Source: Methanobacteriota archaeon (GTDB lineage: Archaea; Halobacteriota; Methanosarcinia; Methanosarcinales; Methanosarcinaceae). Taken from it: a DNA stretch of 64,000 nucleotides. The notes beneath the pieces are model-generated. The model saw only the letters and a program-made list of their open reading frames with translations, did no database searches and was not told the DNA's origin. A program made the position numbers and the translations under genes. This document shows, piece after piece, positions 18,176 to 26,712 of the stretch. Numbering within the stretch: position 1 is the stretch's first letter; each line of letters opens with the position of its first letter. The stretch lies in NCBI GenBank assembly GCA_023399215.1, contig JAEWQJ010000016.1, positions 1-64,000 on the forward strand. Direction: 5' to 3'.

Positions 18176-18940
18176 TTATAATATATCCTCTAGCAGAACA
18201 TCATTATCCCGAATGCTTTTTTTCTGATAATATCTTTTAGCATGCTCCACGAGCAAAGCATGGTACTCCTGGTAAACAGCCGTGTCTTCAGGCAAATTTT
18301 CTTCAAACAGGACTTTGATTTCATTGTAACCTGCCTTTTCATCGGCAAGTCCCAGGTTTGTTACTATTCTTTTAGTATAGGCATCAACAACAAAAGAAGA
18401 CTGTTTGAAGGCGTAAAGCAGGATCGAATCCGCAGTTTCAGGGCCCACGCCTTTTAAAGAAAGAAGCTCTGTACGTGCAGGGATTCGATCTTCCAGTTCC
18501 GAAAACCAGCAGGCAAGGGTTTTCAGGCGCACTGCTTTCTGGTTGTAATAACCAGCCGGCCTGATAGCTTTTTTCAGGGTTTCCGGATCAAGAGAGAGAA
18601 TTGCTTCAGGAGAAAAGGAGTGTATTTGCTTAAGGCTGAGGAGATCTTTAAGATTCAGAAGAGCCTTTTCAACCTGCATCCAGCTCGTGTTTTGCGTAAG
18701 CAGGGCTCCACAGATAATTTCAAACTGCTGGCTTCTGGTTTGGGGATAGGTATAGTCGGCAGGATGATATCCCTGGATAGAGCCGGTTTTTGTGGGATTT
18801 GTCCCTCCTGCTTCACGAAGTTCGATTAAAGGCCACCAGCCCTGAGGGCCGTAGGAGCCAAGGAGACGATCGTAGATCTTCCTGATAACTGGCTTCATCC
18901 CTGTTTTTTCGGTACTGAGATTTTGAGCACTCTTTTTCAT
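18176..18940 (-). CDS. HhH-GPD DNA glycosylase, MagIII/EndoIII-like without Fe-S ligands
   Basis: Base-excision repair glycosylase. The helix-hairpin-helix LLSLKGVGPETADSILLYAF (near residues 155-175) is followed by the catalytic Asp in VVDAYTKR. The position that holds the beta-lyase Lys in EndoIII (GVGRKTA) is Glu here, suggesting a monofunctional glycosylase. The C-terminal tail (HALLVEHAKRYYQKKSIRD) lacks the four Fe-S cysteines of EndoIII. These features resemble 3-methyladenine glycosylase MagIII. 254 residues; ATG at 18940 with GAGATG upstream. Alone on its strand. Substrate by analogy only. Confidence 0.8.
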   Translation of the reverse strand: MKKSAQNLSTEKTGMKPVIRKIYDRLLGSYGPQGWWPLIELREAGGTNPTKTGSIQGYHPADYTYPQTRSQQFEIICGALLTQNTSWMQVEKALLNLKDLLSLKQIHSFSPEAILSLDPETLKKAIRPAGYYNQKAVRLKTLACWFSELEDRIPARTELLSLKGVGPETADSILLYAFKQSSFVVDAYTKRIVTNLGLADEKAGYNEIKVLFEENLPEDTAVYQEYHALLVEHAKRYYQKKSIRDNDVLLEDIL

Positions 18941-19225
18941 TTAAACATCTCATATTCAAGAATAGTTTAAAACTTTTTTATACCAGGATTAGCCTTTATG
19001 TATTTTCATTTTTCGAACTCTACTAGCTGTACTTTTGAACTCTACTAGCTGTATAACTAACTTTACTAATTTTACTTGGTCTGCATAGGCCAAAATTTAT
19101 TTTCAAACTTTTCCTTAGCTGTGTGATCAAAAAAGATAAAATAGTAACAATATTTTTTCGGTCTTCTAGAGACAGAGGAGAAATTACAGCAAAGGATAAA
19201 CTGCTCAAATGTTTTCAAAAAGGAA

Positions 19226-19732
19226 TTAATTGCTTTCAGAGGTAGCTTTGCATTTATCTAATATGGCACTAATGCCCTGTTTTGCAGTTTGCCCTTCGCT
19301 CTGTACAGTTGTATCAGCTACAGAAACCCGGGATTTTGCTGGGGAATATTTGATAGCAAGCACTCTCATTATACTGAGTACAAACAATAAAGCCGCCAGA
19401 CTTAAAATAAATTGATACCCAAACTCCTGTGAATAGAGGCCGACTGCGATTTCACGCAGGACTATAAATATTGTAGCATCTGTGATATCCGTAAGCCTTA
19501 TCCTGTCATTTTCCTGGTAATCAACAAAAGCTTTGAAAAGGTCAATCACAATAAAAACCGTCAATACACTTGTTACCATGTGATTGAATCCGCTTTCGAG
19601 AGACTCAAAAATAATGAGACGGATATCCAGCAAGGTCTTTATCATTCCAATAATTAAAGCCAGCAGTAGTATATAAAGAAAGATTATACTGATACTATCA
19701 GTGACCTTTTTAAATAGTTTAATACTATCCAT
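19226..19732 (-). CDS. PsiE-family membrane protein
   Basis: Integral membrane protein of the PsiE (phosphate-starvation-inducible) family with about four membrane segments: residues about 12-35, 45-70, 85-105 and 110-130. The start is ATG at 19732 (AGGAGATAAA directly upstream) rather than the upstream in-frame Met at 19750. Conserved features include FIVIDLFKAFVDYQENDRI and TIFIVLREIAVGLY. A hydrophilic Ser/Thr-rich tail follows. No role is established for the family beyond membrane location. The 254-base stretch above it is pyrimidine-rich on the plus strand with repeated CCTTTCTA-type motifs. Confidence 0.75.
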   Translation of the reverse strand: MDSIKLFKKVTDSISIIFLYILLLALIIGMIKTLLDIRLIIFESLESGFNHMVTSVLTVFIVIDLFKAFVDYQENDRIRLTDITDATIFIVLREIAVGLYSQEFGYQFILSLAALLFVLSIMRVLAIKYSPAKSRVSVADTTVQSEGQTAKQGISAILDKCKATSESN

Positions 19733-19986
19733 TTTATCTCCTATATCCACTGCTTCTCATATTTTATACCCTATTTATAGTTTTTCATATAATTCTTCAT
19801 ATTTATTCAAGAAATATATCTTTTGGTTTTCAATTACCTCCTTCTCTATTCCTCTCTTCTTTCTATTCTCCACTTCCTTTCAAAGACAAATCCTTTCTAT
19901 TCCTCACTTCTTTTCTAAGACAATCCTTTCTAAGAAATCCTTTCAGGTGAAATGATCTCCAGTAAGACATTCTTCTTTCTAACTGA

Positions 19987-21378
19987 TCATTCATACCTCA
20001 GTGCATCTACAGGTTTCAGTTCCGAAGCGTTCTTTGCAGGCACGAGACCCGCAATCAGACCTACAACTATGGAAACTAAGGTCGAAATAAAGGTAGCTTT
20101 AAAGCTGAGAGCAAATTCGAAGGGAGCATTCATTTTTATAGAGATGAAGAAAAGAACTGCCTGCACTGCAAGTGTGCCAACGAGAATACCTATGATTCCA
20201 CCTACAAGGCTGATCATTGCGGAATTGCAAAGGAAGATCAGCATTATATCCTGGTTTTTTGCTCCTATGGCTTTCATAATCCCAATCTCCTTAGTTTTCT
20301 CAAGGACAGACGTAAACATCGTATTCGCAATTCCTGTAGAACCTACAAGGAGAGAAATACCTGCAATAAATGCCAGGAAAGCGGTAAGACCGTTAATCAT
20401 CTTTCTGGTACTCTCAATTGCTTCTTTTTGAGAATTTACATAAAAGTCCTGGGTGTCTTCAGTAACTTTTCTTGAGAGTCTCAGTTTGTTTTCAATTTCT
20501 TTAATGGCTGCTTCATAATCTGCATCTTTTTTGAGTTTGACTTCTATTGTGCTGTAGGCATCTGCGCTGTAGTCGTCCGTTTCTGTCCCATAAATATCCA
20601 CATTGCTGGAAAGGGAATATGCATCCTGGTAAGGCATATAGATACTGCTACCGAAAAGTCCTGAAAAACCTCCAAGAAGCCCACTACCCGTTGCCAGAAT
20701 CCCGACTACCCTGTACGACTTGCCATTCAATAGAATTATCTCGTTAAGCCTGATCTCCCTCTTGAAAGTATTCTTTGCGAGCTCATTTGAAAGAACCACA
20801 ACATTCCGATCTCCGGTTTCCAGCATTCGGCCCTTCCCTACATCTTTATTTGAGATTTTAGGCCAGACAGCTGGATCCACGCCTGTTATCCATACATGGG
20901 TACTCTCGCCTCCGAGCTTCATTTCTGCGTCTTTGTCAACATTGACATTGATATATTCAATAGCCGGAATGCGGCGCAGGGTAAGTACATCCATATTTGT
21001 GAGTTGAGATTCCGTCACCTGCTCAAACTCGATAGAGTTAGATGTATTGTCCTGAGTTTCCTCTTTATTTTCTTCGGTCTCCGCAGTTGTCTCCGAGTAG
21101 CCTCCAGAAACATCTGAACTTCCGTCTGTATCTTCTGAACTCGCTACTACGAATTCTTCGTCGGTTACCTGGAAGGGGGTTGAGGCTACGATTGTGATTA
21201 TATCACCACCGAAGCCTTCCAGAGTTTCAGTTACTTCTTTTTCGAAATATTCCCCTGTTGTGACAATCGCCATTACTGAGGCAATGCCTATTATTATCCC
21301 TATTATAGTCAGCCAGCTCCTCAGCTTATTGGCTTTGACCATACTAAAGGCAATTTTTAAAATTTTTCCCGGTTTCAT
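19987..21378 (-). CDS. MacB/FtsX-type ABC transporter permease
   Basis: Membrane subunit of a MacB/LolC-like export system. The N terminus (MKPGKILKIAFSMVKANKLR) leads to TM1 (WLTIIGIIIGIASVMAI). A large extracytoplasmic MacB_PCD domain (about 45-330) contains an acidic Ser/Thr/Glu-rich insertion. Three C-terminal TMs with the FtsX signature (EKTKEIGIMKAIGAKNQDIM) follow, ending KPVDALRYE. I chose ATG at 21378 because the alternative in-frame Met at 21429 overlaps the upstream gene and has no ribosome-binding site; from 21378 it is 463 residues. Last gene of the operon with the COG1361 protein and the ATPase. Confidence 0.9.
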   Translation of the reverse strand: MKPGKILKIAFSMVKANKLRSWLTIIGIIIGIASVMAIVTTGEYFEKEVTETLEGFGGDIITIVASTPFQVTDEEFVVASSEDTDGSSDVSGGYSETTAETEENKEETQDNTSNSIEFEQVTESQLTNMDVLTLRRIPAIEYINVNVDKDAEMKLGGESTHVWITGVDPAVWPKISNKDVGKGRMLETGDRNVVVLSNELAKNTFKREIRLNEIILLNGKSYRVVGILATGSGLLGGFSGLFGSSIYMPYQDAYSLSSNVDIYGTETDDYSADAYSTIEVKLKKDADYEAAIKEIENKLRLSRKVTEDTQDFYVNSQKEAIESTRKMINGLTAFLAFIAGISLLVGSTGIANTMFTSVLEKTKEIGIMKAIGAKNQDIMLIFLCNSAMISLVGGIIGILVGTLAVQAVLFFISIKMNAPFEFALSFKATFISTLVSIVVGLIAGLVPAKNASELKPVDALRYE

Positions 21379-21412
21379 GGAACACAGACTCCATTTTCCG
21401 CGTTCTTCTGAT

Positions 21413-22771
21413 TTACCTGTCCGGGTCATCGAACTTTATTTCGTTAAGTTCATCTTCCTGTGCATTCTTCATTTTTATCTTCTTTTGACGCTTTTTATAG
21501 ATAACAGCGCCTGCTATACAGATGAGTATAGCTAATCCAATATACTTCAGTGATGAGCTAAAATTACCTCCTTCCGATTCATAAGACTCGGCTGATGGGG
21601 TAAAAGACGAGGAATAAAGGGATAGCTCCTTTTCCACAGTCTGCCTGATCCCGTCATTTGAGGTGTAGCTAATTTCAAATTTAATAGGGAGTTCTTTCTC
21701 CATTGCTGCCGGCTTCAGACTGAAATCGGCAATTGTATTGTCTCCCTTTTGCAGGTTCCCAAGAACTACTGAGTTACTGTTGCCGTCCGCAACAGTCCAG
21801 TTTGCCTGTCCGGGGACAGAGATTTTGACTGAGTTTGCTGCGTTGTTTCCGATGTTCGAAACAGTGAAAGTATAATCTCCGGTCGGGCTTCTTTCCATGA
21901 ACGCGATATCGAAATCCGTTGTGCCTCCGATATAGATTCCTGCCTTGCTTTTGATTTCTTTTCGCTTCTGGTTTTCGACAGTGCCCGCTTCCGTGATAGT
22001 CTGAAGTTCTTCGATATCATCATAGGTGAGCACCATGTCCATCTTATAAAGTCCTGGCTTTGTATTGACGTTTGTCAGGACTTCAAAGCTGACATTGGCA
22101 GTGTCTCCGATGTCAATCAGGTTAATGTGCTTAACATTGCTTGAGCCCACAGGCAGGATTACGTCATTAGTACAATCCCAGGAAAACATCGCGTTCTTCA
22201 GGGGAGAATTTCCCACATTTTTTATGCCAAAAACAAGATTGGTTTTCTGCCCTGGTACCATTTTTTCGACGCTGATATATTCTATTTCAGCGTTTGATTC
22301 GCTATCAACTTCTATATCAAAATCTTTTGTAAGTGTACGCCTGCTGTTGTCCTTAGTTGTGTAAATATATACTTTCAGAGGGTATTTGCCTTCATTGACG
22401 TTATTTTCAAGCCCTAGCTTGAATTTTACGACCTTCTGGCGGGTATCTTCATAACGCTTCCCAAGAGTACCTATATTCTTTACAAGCGTCTCACCGGTAA
22501 GAGCTTTGAAAGGGTACTCTGGCTTGATTTCAATAACACAATTCTCCAGGTCCTCATATCCCGTATTCTGGATCGAAAGCCTAATTTCAAGGACCTCTCC
22601 TGGTTTTACCGGATCTGGATCCTGGTTGAGCAGATCGAGAGTTAAGCCTTTATCAAGGCCCGAACTAATAGAAGTACTCTCATTTTCAGAACTATCCTCA
22701 GCCAGGACAGGTTGAACACATGAAGAGAGTAACAAGAGCAAGCAAACAAAACCTGTAAATCTAAAACCCAT
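21413..22771 (-). CDS. Membrane-anchored COG1361/CARDB-like protein of an ABC export operon
   Basis: Signal peptide (residues 1-24, GFVCLLLLLSSCVQPVLA), then three or so Ig-like CARDB/NEW3-type domains (LEIRLSIQNTGYEDLENC, LVFGIKNVGNSPLKNAMF, YTFTVSNIGNNAANSVKI), then one TM (YIGLAILICIAGAVIY) and a basic tail. It sits between the ATPase and the permease, 35 nt upstream of the permease start, so it is likely the extracellular adaptor of the same complex, taking the place MacA occupies in bacteria. Function inferred from context. ATG with GAGGAATTGAG. Confidence 0.8.
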   Translation of the reverse strand: MGFRFTGFVCLLLLLSSCVQPVLAEDSSENESTSISSGLDKGLTLDLLNQDPDPVKPGEVLEIRLSIQNTGYEDLENCVIEIKPEYPFKALTGETLVKNIGTLGKRYEDTRQKVVKFKLGLENNVNEGKYPLKVYIYTTKDNSRRTLTKDFDIEVDSESNAEIEYISVEKMVPGQKTNLVFGIKNVGNSPLKNAMFSWDCTNDVILPVGSSNVKHINLIDIGDTANVSFEVLTNVNTKPGLYKMDMVLTYDDIEELQTITEAGTVENQKRKEIKSKAGIYIGGTTDFDIAFMERSPTGDYTFTVSNIGNNAANSVKISVPGQANWTVADGNSNSVVLGNLQKGDNTIADFSLKPAAMEKELPIKFEISYTSNDGIRQTVEKELSLYSSSFTPSAESYESEGGNFSSSLKYIGLAILICIAGAVIYKKRQKKIKMKNAQEDELNEIKFDDPDR

Positions 22772-22978
22772 CTCAATTCCTCATTTTTTACTTGTTTTAT
22801 AACTAAATAAAGTCCAAAAAGTTTTTATCGGGCACATATGGTCCGAATAGAGTTTTTTTGGTATGATTTGAGTACCGATATAATCCTGATAATCTGAAAT
22901 AATCGAAACTTAACCTGAAATAATCTGAACCTAACTCAAATATAATTTAATCTGTTCTAAACATTCCGTAGTTTTCTC

Positions 22979-23719
22979 TCAGGTTTCGGCCTCCAGCATC
23001 CTGTGTTGAGTTTCTGGGTCAAGTTTTTCCTCATTCATCTCATCCCTTATGATTTTTCCATCTTTCAGTTCAATGTGCCTGCTTGCGTATTTTGCAAGGT
23101 TCAGGTCGTGCGTAACCATAACTATTGTTTTACCTTCTTCTTTCCAGAGCCTGTATAGAATTCCCAGTAATTCTTTTCCGGTAACACTGTCTAGAGCCCC
23201 TGTTGGCTCATCTGCAAGGATGATTTCAGGGTTGCAGGCAAGAGCTCTTGCAATCGAGACTCTTTGCTGCTGGCCACCTGAAAGTTGAGAAGGCTTATGC
23301 TGGATTTTATCCGAAAGCCCTAAGAGCGCAAGCATTTTCTTTGCCCGTTTTTCTGCCATCCGATCATCAATTTCCTGGATTTCCAGGGGCAAAAGCACAT
23401 TTTCAAGAGCCGTCATGCCAGGAATCAGGTTATACTGCTGGAAAACAAATCCAATTGTCCTGCCTCTCAGAACTGCAAGGTCCGATTCTTCAAGGTGGGC
23501 TATATTCCTGCCTTTCAGGAAAATCTGACCTTTTGTAGGGATATCAAGGCAGCCCACCAGGTTCATCATTGTGGACTTTCCGCTTCCAGAGGGCCCAACT
23601 ATTGCAATGAACTCTCCTTTTCGGAATTTCACGTTCACAGCTTTCAGGGCATTGACCTGGACTTCTCCCATTTGATAAATTTTCCAGACATTCTGAAAAC
23701 CTATAAGTATATTTTCCAT
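22979..23719 (-). CDS. MacB/LolD-type ABC transporter ATPase
   Basis: Energises the export complex encoded downstream. Walker A GPSGSGKSTM (near residue 41), Q-loop VFQQYNLIPGMTALENV, signature LSGGQQQRVSIARAL, Walker B IILADEPTGALD and H-loop MVTHDLNLAKYASRHI are all intact. 246 residues. ATG with AGGAGAAAAC. First gene of a three-gene operon (ATPase, adaptor, permease). The AT-rich 207-bp gap to the second gene means an internal promoter is possible. The substrate could be a lipid, peptide or drug. Confidence 0.93.
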   Translation of the reverse strand: MENILIGFQNVWKIYQMGEVQVNALKAVNVKFRKGEFIAIVGPSGSGKSTMMNLVGCLDIPTKGQIFLKGRNIAHLEESDLAVLRGRTIGFVFQQYNLIPGMTALENVLLPLEIQEIDDRMAEKRAKKMLALLGLSDKIQHKPSQLSGGQQQRVSIARALACNPEIILADEPTGALDSVTGKELLGILYRLWKEEGKTIVMVTHDLNLAKYASRHIELKDGKIIRDEMNEEKLDPETQHRMLEAET

Positions 23720-23901
23720 GTTTTCTCCTATAAAACTTAATAAACTAATTATAATTACCTATTTAAAAGTTTACTCTTTTTTGAATATTACTTAAAATAC
23801 TATACGTATTTATAAAAAAGTATGATGAAATGTAAAAATAAATTAAAGAAAAAGCACAAATATTATCAAAAATATTGAAAATAAAAGTATTTTTTAGGAG
23901 C

Positions 23902-24108
23902 TTATTCGAAATCCGTATCTTCAAAAATAAATAACTCATCGATTGTGGTGTCCAGGCACCTTGAGATTCGGTATGCAAGTTTTAATGAGGGGTTGTATTT
24001 TCCTTTTTCAAGAAAAACAATGGTTTCTCTCCTAACTCCTACCATTTTTGCAAGGGCTTCCTGAGTAAGGTCATGCCTGGCTCGGAACTCCTTGATCCTT
24101 GTTTTCAC
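23902..24108 (-). CDS. XRE-family transcriptional regulator
   Basis: 68-residue single HTH protein: KTRIKEFRARHDLTQEALAK, then MVGVRRETIVFLEKGKYNPS, the canonical Cro/CI helix-turn-helix. I start it at GTG 24108 because GGAGGG lies 6 nt upstream and the HTH begins there; longer frames run into the coding end of the upstream gene. The preceding gene ends at 24128, so the two are one transcript. XRE plus a DUF2178-type membrane protein is a recurrent pair in archaea and bacteria, suggesting the regulator controls its own operon. The 21-bp array at 24613-24737 is the obvious candidate operator. Confidence 0.88.
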   Translation of the reverse strand: MKTRIKEFRARHDLTQEALAKMVGVRRETIVFLEKGKYNPSLKLAYRISRCLDTTIDELFIFEDTDFE

Positions 24109-24127
24109 TGTTTGCCCTCCAAATCCT

Positions 24128-24523
24128 TTACTCAATGTCACCTTTTCGCGTGAAATACCACCTGAAAACATTTGCTGAAATGGTCATGAAGATAAGAAGT
24201 ATACCAAGCACGTTTACAGCAGTAAACTCAACCAGTTTGAAGTAGTTCGCCAAATAGAGCACTGAGATGAGTACCAGTGTCAAAAGCCAGGAATAGGTTA
24301 TCCCGTAAGCTGCTAGTTTTTTTGTCCTTTCATCCCTGTCTGGAAGGTCACCCTGCCTGAAGAACCTAAAGGCTGTCATAATAAAGAGGACTAGCCCCAT
24401 GATGATTAGAAAACTTGAAAACGAGGCTTCATGTTTATAACAAATTGCTGATACTATTCCGGCAAGCAGAATAATAACTCCTAAAGCAAGTTTGTAAGCA
24501 TATATCTTTTTTATATTTTTCAT
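24128..24523 (-). CDS. DUF2178-like four-TM membrane protein
   Basis: 131-residue membrane protein with four hydrophobic segments (YKLALGVIILLAGIVSAI, SFLIIMGLVLFIMTAF, YSWLLTLVLISVLYL, VNVLGILLIFMTISANVF). Between TM2 and TM3 it has the charged motif RQGDLPDRDERTKKLAAYG, characteristic of the DUF2178 group. ATG at 24523 is preceded by AAGGGAT; the in-frame GTG six codons earlier has no site. Co-transcribed with the XRE regulator. Function unknown; a membrane sensor paired with the regulator is an inference. Confidence 0.75.
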   Translation of the reverse strand: MKNIKKIYAYKLALGVIILLAGIVSAICYKHEASFSSFLIIMGLVLFIMTAFRFFRQGDLPDRDERTKKLAAYGITYSWLLTLVLISVLYLANYFKLVEFTAVNVLGILLIFMTISANVFRWYFTRKGDIE

Positions 24524-24612
24524 AGTTATCCCTTTGAACACTCTTAATTTTAATAAGCCTAGCCTAGGAATCTGTTTTGTTTAACACTACCAGGGTATTG
24601 TTCCTTAGTTAC

Positions 24613-24737
24613 AACATATTATTAGATATTGATAACATTTTATTATATATATACAACATTTTATTAGATATACACAACATTTAGTTAGATTTATTTAACA
24701 TATGTTAGATCCATATAACATATACTAATATTTAAAG
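24613..24737. promoter_or_regulatory. Six-copy 21-bp repeat array upstream of the XRE operon
   Basis: The unit AACATTTTATTAGATATAYAC begins at 24613, 24634, 24655, 24676, 24697 and 24717: five steps of which four are exactly 21 bp and one is 20 bp. It ends about 90 bp before the start of the divergently readable XRE/DUF2178 operon. Each repeat places the AACAT...TTAGAT face on the same side of the helix, as expected for cooperative regulator binding or intrinsically bent DNA. Confidence 0.7.
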
Positions 24738-24851
24738 TTTGTCAAAAAAGAAGTCTTAGCCCGGAGTCAAAATCAAACTTTCTTTTGTATATACTTTTTT
24801 TTCTGAAAATGTTCCTCTCACGTTTGATCTGCTTGGCTACCCTGACAAAGC

Positions 24852-24946
24852 TACAAAGCATAATACAAAGAATAAGCACAATACAAAGAATAACGCAATA
24901 CAAAGAATAAGCACAATGTAAAGAATAAGCATAATACAAAGCATAA
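24852..24946. repeat. Tandem 17-18-bp repeat
   Basis: Five to six copies of TACAAAGAATAAGCACAA with small changes lie in the spacer before the DUF2121 gene. They create a spurious Tyr/Cys-rich minus-strand frame, which I did not call. Confidence 0.75.
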
Positions 24947-25137
24947 TATTTGTGAGCTGTTCAGAGCTATAGAAGATCCAGATACGAAGTCACTTATTTC
25001 GATATAATCAGAAGATATTCCGGAAGATGTGAGACAAGAAACAGCTGAAGTGACTCATAAACACAAACATCTTATAAGACAGAAGATCCCTTAAAAAGGC
25101 AGAAGATTTTTAAATAGAGGTTCTGGAGCAGATTAGA

Positions 25138-25719
25138 ATGACCCTTGTTATAGCTTTTATCGGAAAAAACGGTGCCGTAATGACCGGAGACCTGCGGGAA
25201 ATAACATTCGAAGGAGATAAATCGAACAGAGAGAAGCTTGAAAAAGAGCTTTACAACGGGACAATAGTCACGGATGATGAACTAGCAAAAAAAGCTCGAG
25301 AATTAGGGGTCGGCATAACTGTTACGGACTGCAAAAGCAAGATCTCGGAGAGAGACGGTATTTTAATAGGTGAGGTATCCTCAATTGAAGGCGGGGTCAC
25401 CAAAAAAAGAAGGCTGTACGCCTCAGCCGGAAATTACGCGATTGCCGAGCTCAGGGATTCCGAGATAACATTAACCTCGCACGCAAAGGGAAGTAGCTTG
25501 ATCGTTCTCGGAAACGATTTCACGAAGCAGGTAGCCAATAAATGCTTTAAGGACAACTGGACGAAGAAAAGCACTTTTCAGGATGCCGTAAAAATTCTCA
25601 TGCTCTGCATGGAAACCGCAGCCAGGAAGACTGCGTCTGTAAGCAAGCAATTCTATCTGATTCAGACTACATCAAATGTTGATGTTTTAAAAATTGTAGA
25701 GAAGGATAGACAAGACTGA
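25138..25719 (+). CDS. DUF2121 family protein
   Basis: 193-residue protein of the methanogen-restricted DUF2121 family, thought to have a proteasome-subunit-like (Ntn) fold. Visible: MTLVIAFIGKNGAVMTGDLR at the N terminus (the beta strand with GDxR), the middle segment KARELGVGITVTDCKSKI and the C-terminal KQFYLIQTTSNVDVLKI. There is no nucleophile Thr/Ser at position 2 beyond T2 itself, so hydrolase activity is open. ATG with GGAG upstream. A 27-codon fragment of a second copy lies at 26552-26632, so the gene was once duplicated. Confidence 0.8.
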   Translation: MTLVIAFIGKNGAVMTGDLREITFEGDKSNREKLEKELYNGTIVTDDELAKKARELGVGITVTDCKSKISERDGILIGEVSSIEGGVTKKRRLYASAGNYAIAELRDSEITLTSHAKGSSLIVLGNDFTKQVANKCFKDNWTKKSTFQDAVKILMLCMETAARKTASVSKQFYLIQTTSNVDVLKIVEKDRQD

Positions 25720-25998
25720 AAAAACAGAAAAAGCAAACAATTTTTCTAAATTCTTTTCTCTTTTGTTATTCTATAACTTAATATCTCACAGGTGATTTCA
25801 GTCAAAGTTACTTAATAATATGTCATTGAAAGGTGATTTCAATTAAAGTTGCTTAATAAATATGTCATCGAAAGTAAAAATGTTTCTAATTGAAGTATTT
25901 GAAAACTACTTTATCAATAATTCTAAAAAAGTAAATAACTCTGGAAAAAAGAGTAAGGGTAATTGTTTCTAGCGTGACTCAGCATCATCATGGAGAAG
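25720..25998. repeat. Spacer with a duplicated 30-bp segment
   Basis: AGGTGATTTCARTYAAAGTT followed by GCTTAATAA-like sequence and ATATGTCAT occurs twice (25791-25829 and 25831-25869) in the 3' region of the DUF2121 gene. No gene is supported in this interval. Confidence 0.6.
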
Positions 25999-26244
25999 TT
26001 ATGGGTCATCAGGATTGTTGTCATTTGGATTTAAATTACGCCAGGGACAACTACCAGATCCATTAGTACAATCGCTACCAGAGTTAACGTGTTCATTACT
26101 AACTGCGTTGCCAATAATAGGATCATTGTTCCCCTCATTTGAAATAACTGGATGGTTTTGTGCACTTGCTGCCATAGTTGTTAATGACACTACGAGACAA
26201 AATGCCAGCAAAATGGCTATTATTCTTTTGATTTTGTTTTCCAT
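25999..26244 (-). CDS. Small secreted protein
   Basis: 81 residues: a signal peptide (MENKIKRIIAILLAFCLVVS, cleavage likely after AASA near residue 27) followed by a short Asn/Asp/Ser-rich mature part with two cysteines (GSDCTNGSGSCPW) that could form one disulfide. ATG at 26244 is preceded by AGGGGTG. It ends NPNDNNPDDP. No family was recognised; such small exported proteins are common and lineage-specific in Methanosarcina. Confidence 0.65.
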   Translation of the reverse strand: MENKIKRIIAILLAFCLVVSLTTMAASAQNHPVISNEGNNDPIIGNAVSNEHVNSGSDCTNGSGSCPWRNLNPNDNNPDDP

Positions 26245-26406
26245 AGTATACACCCCTAATTTTCACTGCTTTTCAATATGCTGATCATGAAAAAACCTAC
26301 AGTAGCCAGTTATTTTTAAGCTACTGCTCTCAAATTCCCCCGTTTTTGTTAATAATATATAAATCTAAATATATAAATAATTCAGCTATAAATAACTAAT
26401 ACAATT

Positions 26407-26521
26407 AGGATTTACGCGGCTAAACTGAAAAATCAATAGTATTAAACCTATAACTGTCTAAAACACATCTTTAATGTAACAGTTATTGTACTTGATTTTG
26501 GATTTCAACTGCGTAAGTCCT
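26407..26521. mobile_element. MITE with AGGAYTTACGCRGYTRAA ends
   Basis: The left end AGGATTTACGCGGCTAAA and the reverse complement of the right end AGGACTTACGCAGTTGAA match at 14 of 18 positions. The element is about 115 bp and has no coding capacity. An internal 45-bp stretch recurs at 8387-8432. It sits immediately beside the DUF2121 relic. Confidence 0.7.
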
Positions 26522-26551
26522 AAAGAGAAAATAAACATTGCCATTTATACG

Positions 26552-26632
26552 CAGCCGAGGAATTAGGGGTTAGCATAACGGTCACGGACTGCAAAAACAA
26601 GATCTTGGGAAGAGACGGAATTTTAAAAGACC
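26552..26632 (+). pseudogene. DUF2121 relic
   Basis: Translates as AEELGVSITVTDCKNKILGRDGIL, matching KARELGVGITVTDCKSKISERDGIL of the intact gene at 25138-25719. No start, ends or other domains remain. It is bounded on the left by the MITE and on the right by the 3' end of the adenine deaminase gene. Confidence 0.8.
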
Positions 26633-26712
26633 TAAATAGCTGGAAAAGTAAAAAAATAACTGAAAAAAGCAGAAGATCTCTCCTCTGCCAGACTTTTTTC
26701 CTGCTTTTTTGC

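Noticed and set aside
21379..21429. Upstream start for the MacB-type permease
   Set aside because: It would overlap the preceding gene, lacks a ribosome-binding site, and adds residues not typical of FtsX-type permeases.
24742..24939. Minus-strand 65-codon Tyr/Cys-rich frame
   Set aside because: Produced by the 17-18-bp tandem repeat; no start signal.
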